A stretch of 44,709 bases of DNA from an uncultured Clostridia bacterium (GCA_945871105.1 CAMBUO010000010.1:1-44709); one strand, 5' to 3'. Shown: positions 1 through 8,292, counted from the first letter of the stretch. The notes: generated by a model not told the origin, from the sequence alone. Numbers and translations: made by a program.

Positions 1-78
1 TATAGATTGATTCATATATGTAATATTCGTCAAAAAAGTTGTAAACCTCTACGTCGTTGGTACCAAATTGAATTTTAT

Positions 79-105
79 TCGAACTATTATTTTAGTTCGA
101 TTTTT
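79..105 (+). terminator. intrinsic terminator of an upstream gene
   Basis: A perfect 7-bp stem (TCGAACT at 79-85, AGTTCGA at 94-100) with an 8-nt loop is followed directly by TTTTT. It probably ends a transcript that enters from outside the window. Confidence 0.65.
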
Positions 106-127
106 ATTACATATAATAAAAAATAAT

Positions 128-175
128 AATAGTAAATGTCGACTAAATTATTAACAATAACCGACATTTACTATT
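128..175. repeat. 14-bp perfect inverted repeat
   Basis: The arm AATAGTAAATGTCG at 128-141 is exactly mirrored at 162-175, with a 20-nt AT-rich spacer. It lies between the terminator at 79-105 and the gene at 272. It could be a second terminator, possibly acting in both directions, or an operator; it lacks a long T-run. The rest of 1-271 holds no convincing gene. Confidence 0.55.
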
Positions 176-271
176 TTATATTAATCTATACATAATCTAG
201 TTATAAAAAATTGAATTTCTTTATTATTTATTTTTAATATGTTCTATAATTATACTAGAGGAGGAGTGTAA

Positions 272-1123
272 ATGAAGAAGAAATGGATAATCATTTTATC
301 ATTAATTATTTTATTGTTAATTATTTTCATACTGTTTTTATTATTTAGTAGGGAAAAATCTTTTACTATTACTTTTAATACAGATGGTGGAACAGTTATT
401 ACGGATATTAAAGTATTAAATGATGAGATAGTAAAATTACCTGAATCACCAACGAAGGATGGATATACATTTATTGGTTGGACTGATAGCAATGGTAATA
501 TAGTAACACCTGGAACCAAATTTACCAAAGATACAATATTAACAGCTAAATGGGTTAGTAATGATGTCTAAACAATCACAGCAGTCTTTGATACAGATGG
601 TGGAAATAGTATTAATAATATAGTAATTGAAGATGGTAAAACTATTATATTACCTAAATCACCAACTAAAAGTGGTTATGTTTTTGCAGGTTGGGTTGAT
701 TCAAATGGTAATTTAATAACTAAAGATACTATTATAGATAGTAAAATAACTTTAAAAGCAACCTGGAAAGAACCATATACCTGTCCAAGTGATTGTACGC
801 CAATTGAAGATGGAAGTAAATGTTCTAAAGAAATAACAACTTCTGTTTCTACAACTCCATCTTGTCCAAGTGGTTACAGTTTAAAAAATGGAATATGTAT
901 TGGTACAAGATATCCAGCTAAAAGCATTGATATATCTCCATGGTGGGCTTGTAATAGTAGTAGTGATTATATGTATGATGAAATTGATGAATCAGGATTT
1001 GGAGCTATGATGTGGTGTCAGCCAAGAGTAAATCCTACTACAAAACAAGGTTGTCCAAGTGGTTATACTCAGAATGGCAATATTTGCCAAAAAACAGAAA
1101 TTATAAATTGTCAAGCAAATTAA
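272..1123 (+). pseudogene. Surface protein with two InlB B-repeat-like modules, interrupted by an in-frame TAA
   Basis: The reading frame starts at ATG 272 behind AGAGGAGGAG (257-266). An N-terminal membrane anchor (about residues 4-26) is followed by an InlB B-repeat / Listeria-Bacteroides repeat module (about 31-93: FNTDGG, SPTKDGYTFIGW, then LTAKW). Codon 100 (569-571) is TAA, yet the same frame continues without shift to the stop at 1121-1123. The continuation encodes a second, parallel B-repeat (FDTDGG, SPTKSGYVFAGW, LKATW) and a Cys-rich tail with two CPSGY-x-x-NG-x-IC motifs. The family is usually found in extracellular adhesin-like proteins. The likely history is a single nonsense mutation in a 283-codon surface-protein gene; the first part alone would still give a 99-residue anchored one-repeat protein. 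No good start site or ribosome site lies just after the stop. A base-call error is the main alternative. Confidence 0.75.
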
Positions 1124-1229
1124 AAAGAAAAATATAAAACATATAACGGATTATTACTTTAATTATTTTAAGTATTTTCTCATTAATAGAATTTGTAATA
1201 CCAATAATTTAATTAAAAAATGATGTAAA

Positions 1230-1257
1230 AGATTGCTAGAGCTAGTAATCTTTTTTT
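1230..1257 (+). terminator. intrinsic terminator after the B-repeat gene
   Basis: A 9-bp stem (1230-1238 with 1243-1251, one G-U pair) with a GAGC loop runs into seven T residues. A TGnTATAAT extended -10 (1257-1265) overlaps the T-run and may start the next transcript. Confidence 0.8.
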
Positions 1258-1325
1258 GATATAATAAAATTGATTGATGATTCTTTAATCATAAACAAAT
1301 ATTATGTTAGAAAGCAGGTGATTAT

Positions 1326-2042
1326 ATGTCAATGTGGAATCCATGGCGAGGTTGTAAAAAATGTAGTGATGGTTGCTTACATTGCTATATTCATAAAGGT
1401 GATTATAAAAGAGGTATTAATACGAATGATATCGTGAAGACAAAAGATTTTTATAAACCAATTGAAAAACTTAAAAATGGTAATTATAAAATGAAATCAG
1501 GATTAGTATATATGTGTTTTTCAACAGATTTTTTAATAGAAGAAGCTGATGCATGGCGACAAGAATGTTTTAAAATGATAAAAGAAAGATCAGATTGTAC
1601 ATTTTTATTTCTTACTAAAAGAATTGATCGATTTATGAAATGTATTCCTAATGATTGGCTTGATGGTTATGATAATCTAGTTGTTTGTTGTACAATTGAA
1701 AATCAAAAAAATGCTGATTACAAATTATCGATATTTAAAGATTTACCAATAAAACACAAATGTATTACGGCTCAACCCTTATTAGAAAATATTAATATCG
1801 AAAAATATCTTGATGATATCGAACTTGTTGTAGTAGGTGGAGAATCAGATTTAAATGCTAGACCACTTGATTATTCTTGGGTATTAAATATAAGAGAACA
1901 ATGTATCCGAAAAAATGTAAATTTTGAATTTAGACAATGTGGTACTTATACAATAAAAGATGGAAAACAATATAAAATACCTACCAAAGATTTATGTAAA
2001 CAAGCAAAATTAGCCAATATTAATTATAAAAAAGTATTATAA
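1326..2042 (+). CDS. DUF5131 (phage Gp37/Gp68) family protein, radical-SAM-like
   Basis: This 238-residue protein begins MSMWNPWRGC and has Cys at 10, 13, 17 and 20. C13-x3-C17-x2-C20 matches the CX3CX2C motif that binds the 4Fe-4S cluster in radical SAM enzymes, and the opening WNPWxGC pattern is typical of DUF5131. A VVVGGESD segment near residue 180 and FEFRQCG near 205 also fit the family. Members are frequent in phages and mobile islands, but their reaction is unknown to me. AGGTG at 1316-1320 serves ATG 1326. The gene follows a terminator and is followed after 22 bases by a small unknown gene, so the two may be co-transcribed. No other phage genes are nearby. The family call is firm; the chemistry is inferred only. 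Confidence 0.85.
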   Translation: MSMWNPWRGCKKCSDGCLHCYIHKGDYKRGINTNDIVKTKDFYKPIEKLKNGNYKMKSGLVYMCFSTDFLIEEADAWRQECFKMIKERSDCTFLFLTKRIDRFMKCIPNDWLDGYDNLVVCCTIENQKNADYKLSIFKDLPIKHKCITAQPLLENINIEKYLDDIELVVVGGESDLNARPLDYSWVLNIREQCIRKNVNFEFRQCGTYTIKDGKQYKIPTKDLCKQAKLANINYKKVL

Positions 2043-2064
2043 ATAAGATTTAAGAGAGAAAATA

Positions 2065-2319
2065 ATGAATAAAATTGAAAAAATTATCCAAAATGTAAAT
2101 GAAAATAACCAAGATAAAGTTGATTGGACTAAAGCTTGGAGTACAAAGTATCCGATATTAAAAACTTATCAAAAAGAAGTAGATATTCCTAAATATGCTA
2201 CTAAAATAAGAAATATGTTTAATGAACTACAGAAAAATTATGGTTATAATGAATTAGATGCAATGTTGGTTTTAAAAGATATTCTCGCTCATGAATATCT
2301 GGATAATAATAAAAAGTAA
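2065..2319 (+). CDS. Small protein of unknown function downstream of DUF5131 gene
   Basis: I do not recognise this 84-residue protein. It is soluble, charged (rich in K, N, D, E) and predicted helical, with no signal peptide, Cys or membrane segment. GAGAGAAAAT precedes ATG 2065. It starts 22 bases after the DUF5131 gene in the same direction, so it is probably its operon partner, and codon use is like the surroundings. The following 96 bases are AT-only spacer without a clear terminator. Confidence 0.6.
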   Translation: MNKIEKIIQNVNENNQDKVDWTKAWSTKYPILKTYQKEVDIPKYATKIRNMFNELQKNYGYNELDAMLVLKDILAHEYLDNNKK

Positions 2320-2415
2320 TATAAATTTTTAAATGTATTGAATAAAGTTATAATATTTTATAAAATAAATATATGTATTAAATAAATTAAAATTAATAAT
2401 TAGAAAGGATAAGTT

Positions 2416-3300
2416 ATGAAAAGTAAAGTTTATTTTACCAAAAATATTAACCCAGATAGTTTAATTAAAATGTATCAAGTTTTAGATATTGAGTTGCCTG
2501 GTAATATTGCTATTAAATTACATAGTGGGGAAGAAGGTAATCAAAATTTTGTTAAACCTTTATTCGTTAAACCTTTAATTGATTATTTAAAGGGAACAGT
2601 CGTTGAATGTAATACAGCATATGAAGGTAGTCGTAATGAAACAAAGAAACATCAAGAATTGTTAAAAAAACATGGATGGAGTAAGTATTTTAAAGTTGAT
2701 TTATTAGATAGTGAAGATGAAATTGAATTAAGGATTCCGGATGGTTTGGTTATTAAAAAAAATTATGTTGGAAAAAATATTGAAAAATATGATTCTATGT
2801 TAGTTTTATCACATTTTAAAGGTCATCCTATGGGAGGATTTGGAGGTGCTTTAAAACAACTTTCGATTGGTTTAGCTTCTTCTAATGGTAAAAGTTATAT
2901 TCACTCAGCAGGAAAAGTTAAAAGTCAAGATGTTTTATGGAGTAATATTGCTCCTCAAGATAAATTTTTAGAAAGTATGGCTGATGCGGCGGAATCAATT
3001 ATTAATTATTTTCCTAAAAAAATTGCTTATATTAATATTATGGTTAATTTATCAGTTGATTGTGATTGTTGTAGTGAGGCCGAAGATCCTTGTTTAAAAG
3101 ATATTGGTATTTTATCATCACTTGATCCAGTTGCTCTTGATAAAGCTTGTCTTGATTTAATTTATAATTCCAATGATCCTGGTAAAAATCATTTTATCGA
3201 AAGAGTAGAATCAAGAAATGGAATTCATTTAATAGAAACAGCTACTAATAAGAACCTAGGAAATATTGAATACGAATTAATAGATGTTGATAAGAATTAG
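2416..3300 (+). CDS. DUF362 domain protein
   Basis: This 294-residue protein shows the DUF362 hallmarks: IAIKLHSGEEGN followed by a VKPLxxY segment near the N-terminus (about 31-55), SHFKGHPMGGFGGALK in the middle (about 132-150) and a C-terminal Cys cluster C216-x-C218-C219-x6-C226 followed by LDPVALDKACLDLIY. DUF362 proteins often bind an Fe-S cluster or carry ferredoxin repeats; here there is no separate ferredoxin domain, so the Cys cluster is the only candidate metal site. AGAAAGGA at 2402-2409 serves ATG 2416. The substrate is unknown. The gene appears to stand alone, with a 43-base gap to the next one. Confidence 0.85.
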   Translation: MKSKVYFTKNINPDSLIKMYQVLDIELPGNIAIKLHSGEEGNQNFVKPLFVKPLIDYLKGTVVECNTAYEGSRNETKKHQELLKKHGWSKYFKVDLLDSEDEIELRIPDGLVIKKNYVGKNIEKYDSMLVLSHFKGHPMGGFGGALKQLSIGLASSNGKSYIHSAGKVKSQDVLWSNIAPQDKFLESMADAAESIINYFPKKIAYINIMVNLSVDCDCCSEAEDPCLKDIGILSSLDPVALDKACLDLIYNSNDPGKNHFIERVESRNGIHLIETATNKNLGNIEYELIDVDKN

Positions 3301-3343
3301 TAATAATTCTTTTTTTTGAGGTTATATTATTAAGGGTGATGAA

Positions 3344-3775
3344 ATGAAAGATAATATAAATAGTTTAGATGAATTAAATAAGGGTACATGTATGGGAATA
3401 GATGCTATTTTATTTATACTTGATAAAGTAGAAGATAAAAATTTAAAAAAATTATTAGAAAAAGATTACCATAAATATAAAAGTATAACTGAGAGTGTTA
3501 AGAAAATATATCCAAAATATAACAAAGATAAAGATCCGCATGAAACAAGTGCTTTAACTAAAGCCATGACTTTTTATGGTATAGAAATTCAAACTTTAAC
3601 TGATAAAAGTGATTCTAAAATAGCCGAATTACTTTTACAAGGAACGAATATGGGAATAATAGAAGGAATTAAACTACTAAATAATAAAGAAATATCAAAA
3701 GAAGTTAAAGATTTAATCCAAGAATTTGTAAACATGCAAGAAAATACAATTGAATATTTAAAAAAATATTTGTAA
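3344..3775 (+). CDS. Helical, ferritin-like/DUF2383-type hypothetical protein
   Basis: This 143-residue protein has no signal peptide and looks like a four-helix bundle: long amphipathic stretches at about 3-30, 35-58, 70-105 and 115-142. A GTCMGIDAIL segment near residue 15 is echoed by GTNMGIIEGI near residue 100, which suggests an internal duplication of a two-helix unit, as is usual in ferritin-like folds. No complete di-iron EXXH pair is visible, so metal binding is doubtful. AAGGGTGATG gives the start at 3344. I cannot assign a function. Confidence 0.6.
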   Translation: MKDNINSLDELNKGTCMGIDAILFILDKVEDKNLKKLLEKDYHKYKSITESVKKIYPKYNKDKDPHETSALTKAMTFYGIEIQTLTDKSDSKIAELLLQGTNMGIIEGIKLLNNKEISKEVKDLIQEFVNMQENTIEYLKKYL

Positions 3776-3824
3776 ACTTTATTCATTTTTTATTTAATCT
3801 GTTATATAATTAAGTGGTGATTAT

Positions 3825-4397
3825 ATGAAAGATTTATACTTAGATTTAAAACCTATTACTGATATTACAATGGAATTACTTTTTAAACCAATTATTACTT
3901 ATCAAGAAGAATTACCAACTAATGAAAGAATAATTCTAGCTGGTAATCATATATCTAATTTTGATCCTTTACTCCTGGCAAGAGGAGTTGATAGACAAAT
4001 TCATTTTCTGGCTAAAGCAGAATTATTTAAGGGACCTTTAAAATTTTTAATGAATAATATAGAAAGTATTCCTGTTAAAAGAGATGGAAATGATATAGAA
4101 TGTTTAAAAAGAGCAACTTATTATTTAAATGAAGAAAAATGTCTTGGTATATTTCCAGAAGGAACACGTAATACAACTGATAATTTAATCTTACCATTTA
4201 AATTAGGGACAATTATGATAGCTAAAAGAAGTAAAAGTGATATAATTCCTTTTAGTATAACTGGTAATTATAGATTAGTAAAACATAATTTACGTTTATC
4301 TTTTGGTAAAAGAATTAAAACAAGTGATTATTCTAGTAAAGAGTTACTAGAAAAATTAGAAAGTGATGTAAAAACTTTAATTTTAAAAAATAGATAG
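3825..4397 (+). CDS. plsC: 1-acyl-sn-glycerol-3-phosphate acyltransferase (PlsC family)
   Basis: This enzyme would acylate lysophosphatidic acid to phosphatidic acid at the inner membrane face. The 190-residue protein has the catalytic H42-x4-D47 motif in NHISNFDP and the glycerophosphate-binding FPEGTR motif at 110-115, with the usual spacing. It is at the short end for the family but complete. A TATAAT (3805-3810) lies just upstream with a weak -35 (TTCATT, 17-bp spacer), and GTGGTGATT takes the place of a strong ribosome site. A terminator follows at once, so it is likely monocistronic. Confidence 0.9.
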   Translation: MKDLYLDLKPITDITMELLFKPIITYQEELPTNERIILAGNHISNFDPLLLARGVDRQIHFLAKAELFKGPLKFLMNNIESIPVKRDGNDIECLKRATYYLNEEKCLGIFPEGTRNTTDNLILPFKLGTIMIAKRSKSDIIPFSITGNYRLVKHNLRLSFGKRIKTSDYSSKELLEKLESDVKTLILKNR

Positions 4398-4410
4398 AAT
4401 AATTTTGATA

Positions 4411-4456
4411 AAAAAAGACTAGTGAATTAAATAATTAATTTTTCTAGTTTTTTTTT
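4411..4456 (+). terminator. intrinsic terminator after plsC
   Basis: AAAAAAGACTAG (4411-4422) pairs with CTAGTTTTTTTT (from 4444) through one G-T wobble, ending in a run of nine T residues. Confidence 0.75.
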
Positions 4457-4478
4457 GACTATAAAAACTAAAAATTCG

Positions 4479-4487
4479 TGTTATAAT
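4479..4487 (+). promoter_or_regulatory. extended -10 promoter of the XRE regulator gene
   Basis: TGTTATAAT gives the TGn extension plus a consensus TATAAT. TTGACT at 4455-4460 is 21 bases away, too far for a normal -35. The start codon is 23 bases downstream. Confidence 0.6.
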
Positions 4488-4509
4488 AGTAAGTAACTAA
4501 GGAGTAGAT

Positions 4510-5223
4510 ATGGATCAAAAAAAGATAGGTTTTTTAATAAAAAAAATAAGATTAGATAATAATTTAACTCAAAAAGAGTTTGCTGATAAATATAATGTAA
4601 GTTTTCAAGCTGTTAGTAAATGGGAAAGAGGTTTTAATTTACCTGATGTTGCTATTTTAAAACAAATAGCTGATGATTTTCATCTTGATGTTAATGAATT
4701 ATTAGATGGTACAATCAAGAATGATGATAATCATAAGAAAAATAATAATAAGAAGAAGAAAATATTAATTATTATAGGAATTATAGTTATAATTAGTTTA
4801 ATAGTTTTTGTTACAATTAAATTAGTTAAGAAAGAAGATTTTCAATTTAAAACTTTATCAAGTAATTGTTCTAATTTTGATATCACGGGATCAATTGCTT
4901 ATAATTCGAATAAATCATATATTTATATAACCGATATTAAATATTGTGGTACAGTTGATAATACTAAATATCAATCTATTCTTTGTACTTTATATGACGA
5001 GCATGGTAATATTAAAACAGAACTTGGTAAATATGATTATCAAGATAAGGATATAATAACTTTAGAAGATTTTTTAAAGAATATTGAGTTTAAAATTGAT
5101 TATTTTTCGAAATCATGTAAATATTATCAAGATAATAGTATTTATTTAGAAATAATAGCTACAGATTTAGAAGATAAAACAATTTATTATAAAATACCTT
5201 TAGGTATGAATGATTGTAAATAA
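4510..5223 (+). CDS. Membrane-anchored XRE-family transcriptional regulator
   Basis: Residues 5-62 form an HTH_3/Cro-CI domain (LTQKEFADKYNVSFQAVSKW). A Lys-rich linker (75-84) leads to one membrane helix (85-106), and about 130 residues follow outside the membrane, with four Cys that could pair. The layout is that of a one-component sensor that links an outer domain to DNA binding inside; the signal and targets are unknown. AAGGAG precedes ATG 4510. A second gene of the same layout lies at 31884, with an unrelated outer domain. The next gene (5305) makes an anchored thioredoxin-like protein and may be a functional neighbour. Confidence 0.85.
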   Translation: MDQKKIGFLIKKIRLDNNLTQKEFADKYNVSFQAVSKWERGFNLPDVAILKQIADDFHLDVNELLDGTIKNDDNHKKNNNKKKKILIIIGIIVIISLIVFVTIKLVKKEDFQFKTLSSNCSNFDITGSIAYNSNKSYIYITDIKYCGTVDNTKYQSILCTLYDEHGNIKTELGKYDYQDKDIITLEDFLKNIEFKIDYFSKSCKYYQDNSIYLEIIATDLEDKTIYYKIPLGMNDCK

Positions 5224-5304
5224 TTCAACTTAAAGTTTAGTTATTCAACTAAATATTTATTTAAAATAAGAAAAATATAGTTTAAATTATTATTGGAGGT
5301 TATT

Positions 5305-5901
5305 ATGAAGTATAAAAATGATATTATTGCTGTTATTATAGTTTTAGGGTTTTTAGGTTTAATTAGTTTTTATTATTTAAATTTAACTAAGGTAACAGAT
5401 GCAAGTAAATTTAAAGAAGAATATAGTAATGTTAGTGAAGATAATGTTTTTGTTTATCGAACTGATAAAGAAATTATTGATATTTTAAAACATGGAACAG
5501 GTATTGTTTATTTAGGTTTTCCTGAATGTCCTTGGTGTCAAGCATATGTTTCATATCTTGATGAAGTGGCCAAGGAAACGAAAATAGAAAAAATTTATTA
5601 TTTAAATATTTTAGAAATAAGAAAAAATAATACTCGAGAATACCAAGAAATTGTTTCTTTATTAGATAATTATTTAAGTTATGATGAAGAAGGTAAAAAA
5701 AGAATATATGTTCCTGCTGTAGTAGCAGTTAAAGAAGGAGAAATTATTGGTTTTGATGATGAAACATCTCATGATACTAAAGGTTATGAAACCCCCGAAG
5801 AATATTGGAAAAATGAAGATTTAGACGGCTTAAAAGCTAAATTAGAAAAAATGTTTTCTGAAACTGTGAAAAATGTTTGCACAACTGATTGTAATAAATA
5901 A
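5305..5901 (+). CDS. Membrane-anchored thioredoxin-like protein with CPWC motif
   Basis: I start this at ATG 5305, because GGAGG (5295-5299) lies at the right distance; an upstream TTG at 5293 would place that site inside the gene. The protein is 198 residues: a membrane helix at 7-25, then an exported thioredoxin fold with C75-P-W-C78 after GFPE, and a YVPAVVAVKEGEIIG segment typical of the cis-Pro strand region (about 134-148). It probably handles thiol-disulfide exchange outside the membrane, like bacteriocin accessory thioredoxins. Two further Cys near the C-terminus (CTTDC) might form a second redox pair. Its partner proteins are unknown. Confidence 0.82.
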   Translation: MKYKNDIIAVIIVLGFLGLISFYYLNLTKVTDASKFKEEYSNVSEDNVFVYRTDKEIIDILKHGTGIVYLGFPECPWCQAYVSYLDEVAKETKIEKIYYLNILEIRKNNTREYQEIVSLLDNYLSYDEEGKKRIYVPAVVAVKEGEIIGFDDETSHDTKGYETPEEYWKNEDLDGLKAKLEKMFSETVKNVCTTDCNK

Positions 5902-5905
5902 AGGT

Positions 5906-5932
5906 AAGTGGTTTGTTTTTAAACCGCTTTTT
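5906..5932 (+). terminator. intrinsic terminator after the thioredoxin-like gene
   Basis: AAGTGGTTT (5906-5914) pairs with AAACCGCTT (5921-5929), followed by TTT. Confidence 0.75.
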
Positions 5933-6241
5933 AAAAATATAATTTTTAATTATATCATATTTATTTAGATAATTTACTATATTGTTTATTAATAGTTAAA
6001 AATTTACTTTATTTCGTCGTATTTAATTTGTATAACACAATTTTTTAACGAAAAATGTCGAAAAGTTAACATTTCAAAATAAATTGGTTAAATATAAAAG
6101 AAAATATTTTATAATGCTACTATAGAAATTTAAATATTTCTAAAAATGGTAACAATATTATATAAGCGCGCTATAAATGTTATTATAAAAACTGATAAAA
6201 ATTATCAACTTTTAACTTTGACATTTTTTTAAACTTTGACG
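5933..6241. other. Non-coding AT-rich control region with short G+C islands
   Basis: About 310 bases without a gene. Visible elements are a palindromic AGCGCGCT (6165-6172) in an otherwise almost pure A/T stretch, a palindrome TGATAA-AAA-TTATCA (6193-6207) and a direct repeat AACTTTGAC (6214-6222 and 6232-6240, 18 bases apart) whose second copy abuts the -35 box at 6242. These look like regulator sites for the gene at 6303. Confidence 0.45.
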
Positions 6242-6270
6242 TTGACATTTACACGCGCGATTGTTATAAT
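6242..6270 (+). promoter_or_regulatory. Perfect consensus sigma-A promoter
   Basis: TTGACA (6242-6247), a 17-base spacer and TATAAT (6265-6270). The spacer holds an unusual CGCGCG (6254-6259). Transcription would start near 6277, so the TTG at 6273 cannot be the translation start. Confidence 0.85.
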
Positions 6271-6302
6271 ATTTGTTATATAAAATATACGAGGAGATAA
6301 AA

Positions 6303-6860
6303 ACGAAAAAGAATATTCAATTATTGGTTTGGATGATAGTCTTATTTGTGATAATAATATCACCAACTGTATTTGCGTCAGAAAAAGATTCTAATGTAGA
6401 ATATGAAAATGTTTACGGTGAAATTGTAATTGCTGATTTAAATACTAGTAATAATGTCAGTCCGTATAAATTATTTGAAAATCCTAAATCGTTAGAGTTT
6501 TCTCCATATGGAACAAGCAAACCATCAGGTTCAAATGTCTGGAATTGGAATAATGGAAACTGTAATGTTAGTGGTAATTCAACTAATACTAATTTATATA
6601 CAAATTATGTTTTTACAAATGCAACATCACTAAGACTTTACATTACTAAAAATAATGTTGATTTAACTTTTCAAATATATCAGTACAATTCAATATTACC
6701 TGATAAACATATTGCAACAGGCACAATTGCTGATATAAAAGCTGACGAATTAGGAAAAGTAACGAGAATAGCAACTGTTAGTAATTTAGATACATCCAAA
6801 AAGTATTATGTTATTTTTATTGCACCAGCATATTTTGCAGGTTATATAGGAAAGGTATAA
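6303..6860 (+). CDS. Secreted protein of unknown function with apparent ACG start
   Basis: GAGGAG at 6291-6296 is followed, six bases later, by ACG AAA AAG AAT, exactly where ATG AAA AAG is expected for the signal peptide that follows (KKNIQLLVWMIVLFVIIIS...VFAS). The frame is open upstream only from a TTG at 6273 that precedes the transcription start, and the next ATG (6333) has no ribosome site and would remove the positive n-region. Either ACG is used as a weak start or the gene lost its start by one T-to-C change. The mature part (about 160 residues, rich in N, S, T, Y) has no membrane anchor; I do not recognise it. A hairpin follows the stop. Confidence 0.6.
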   Translation, partial: TKKNIQLLVWMIVLFVIIISPTVFASEKDSNVEYENVYGEIVIADLNTSNNVSPYKLFENPKSLEFSPYGTSKPSGSNVWNWNNGNCNVSGNSTNTNLYTNYVFTNATSLRLYITKNNVDLTFQIYQYNSILPDKHIATGTIADIKADELGKVTRIATVSNLDTSKKYYVIFIAPAYFAGYIGKV

Positions 6861-6865
6861 ATCTG

Positions 6866-6896
6866 TGTTATTGCTGTTATTATAACAGCAATAACA
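6866..6896 (+). terminator. 14-bp perfect hairpin between the secreted and VanZ genes
   Basis: TGTTATTGCTGTTA (6866-6879) and its exact complement (6883-6896) with a 3-nt loop. Only a short T-run follows, so it may be a partial terminator or an mRNA-stabilising hairpin. Confidence 0.6.
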
Positions 6897-6915
6897 TTTA
6901 TATAGAGTGAAAAAA

Positions 6916-8265
6916 ATGAAAAAGAAAATAAATTTTACAAGTGTAATTTTAGCATCAATCATATATTTTATAATACTATTTTTTTTAAATGATCCGGGTA
7001 ATCATTTAAAAGAAATAAGATATGTAAGTATTCTAGCTATACCTTGTATCATGGTATTTATTAGTTCTTTAACTGAAAGTGATGAAAAAACTAAAAAATC
7101 ATATTTGTATTTATATTTACTTGCTTATTTAGTTATTCTAATTGGCTTTGTATTTTCTAATGCAAGAGGTAATAGTTTAAGTAATACAGGAATTTTTCAT
7201 TATGATTTTAATTTAATTCCATTTAGTTCAATTAAAGAATTAATTAATGATGAGTTAGGTCCTAAGTTTTATTTATATAATATAGCTGGTAATTTTTTAA
7301 TGTTAACACCTTTAGCAGTTATTCTTCCACTTTTAAATGATAAATTTAAAAAAGCAAAGTTTTTTATACCATTAGTTATATTGTTAAGTTTAATAATAGA
7401 AGTAATTCAATATACTTTTAATATAGGTTCTTTTGATATAGATGATATTATTTTAAATACCTTAGGAGCAAGCATATTATTTTTAATTATTTCTAAAACA
7501 AATCTTAAAAATATAATTAATAATATATTCTTAAATATTAAATTAAAAAAGAATAAATATTTAGACTTATCATATATAATTCTATTATCTATATCTTCTT
7601 TATTGTTAATTTATAATACATATAGAATTATTAATAGTGTATTAAATAGTTATGTTAAGTATGATATATCATCTTTAAAATGTATTAATAATGAAGAAAC
7701 TTATTTACTTGATTATGATAATTATCATTATTATTCTAGTTGTAATTATGGTGATAGTGGAATAACAATAAAAAAATATAATCATGAGAGCTTATATTCA
7801 TTAACAGATTTTATTAAACTTGGGTATTTAAATTATTTAAATAATGATATGAAAAATGATCTAAAACTTAAGAAAAAAGAAATTATTACTAATATTGTTG
7901 TTAATGAAAACAAGACGAATACTAAAATACTAATAAATTCAGTTAACTCTGTTGATGTTTATTACTACAATATCGATAGTATTATTATCTATCAAGATGG
8001 AAAAGAATATAATCATTATGAATATATTAAAAATTATAAAGAAGGACAGGAATTAAAAATTGATTTATCACCACTTGGAAAAATAGAGTACTTTGAACCT
8101 AATCATAAATATACAATTTCTGCTACAAAGTATTATCGAGAAATAAACTGTTTTAAAGAAAAATATGCAAATGATAGTCAAGTTTATTATGTTCCTCTTA
8201 GTTATAAAATAACTGAGAATTCCTGTGATGAACTTTCAAAAGTTAAAATTTCAAATTTCAAATAA
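6916..8265 (+). CDS. VanZ-like membrane protein with large C-terminal outer domain
   Basis: The 449-residue protein starts at ATG 6916; a GTG nine bases upstream lacks a ribosome site. The first 200 residues hold about six membrane helices and the VanZ-like pattern: FNLIPFSS near 97, NIAGNFLMLTPLAVILP near 121, EVIQYTF near 162 and DIDDIILNTLGA near 173. After a short Lys-rich stretch comes one more helix (about 220-240) and some 210 residues that should lie outside, with several Cys. VanZ proteins modify sensitivity to glycopeptides by an unknown mechanism; most VanZ-like genes are not resistance genes. The outer extension is longer than in the core family. The gene sits downstream of the ACG-start secreted gene and ends in a strong terminator. 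Confidence 0.82.
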   Translation: MKKKINFTSVILASIIYFIILFFLNDPGNHLKEIRYVSILAIPCIMVFISSLTESDEKTKKSYLYLYLLAYLVILIGFVFSNARGNSLSNTGIFHYDFNLIPFSSIKELINDELGPKFYLYNIAGNFLMLTPLAVILPLLNDKFKKAKFFIPLVILLSLIIEVIQYTFNIGSFDIDDIILNTLGASILFLIISKTNLKNIINNIFLNIKLKKNKYLDLSYIILLSISSLLLIYNTYRIINSVLNSYVKYDISSLKCINNEETYLLDYDNYHYYSSCNYGDSGITIKKYNHESLYSLTDFIKLGYLNYLNNDMKNDLKLKKKEIITNIVVNENKTNTKILINSVNSVDVYYYNIDSIIIYQDGKEYNHYEYIKNYKEGQELKIDLSPLGKIEYFEPNHKYTISATKYYREINCFKEKYANDSQVYYVPLSYKITENSCDELSKVKISNFK

Positions 8266-8292
8266 ATAGGACTTTTATAGTCCTATTTTTTA
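8265..8292 (+). terminator. intrinsic terminator after VanZ-like gene
   Basis: AATAGGACT (8265-8273) pairs perfectly with AGTCCTATT (8279-8287), followed by TTTT. Confidence 0.8.

Noticed and set aside
1-126. Open frame from the window edge (41 codons, frame 1)
   Set aside because: It runs through the terminator hairpin at 79-105 and has no recognisable protein pattern, so I do not call it the end of an upstream gene.
4455-4487. TTGACT with TATAAT as a full promoter for the XRE gene
   Set aside because: The spacer is 21 bases; I keep only the extended -10.
5293-5304. TTG start for the thioredoxin-like protein
   Set aside because: The GGAGG at 5295-5299 would lie inside the gene; ATG 5305 is well placed behind it.
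6273-6302. TTG start for the secreted protein
   Set aside because: It lies three bases after the -10 box, before the expected transcription start.
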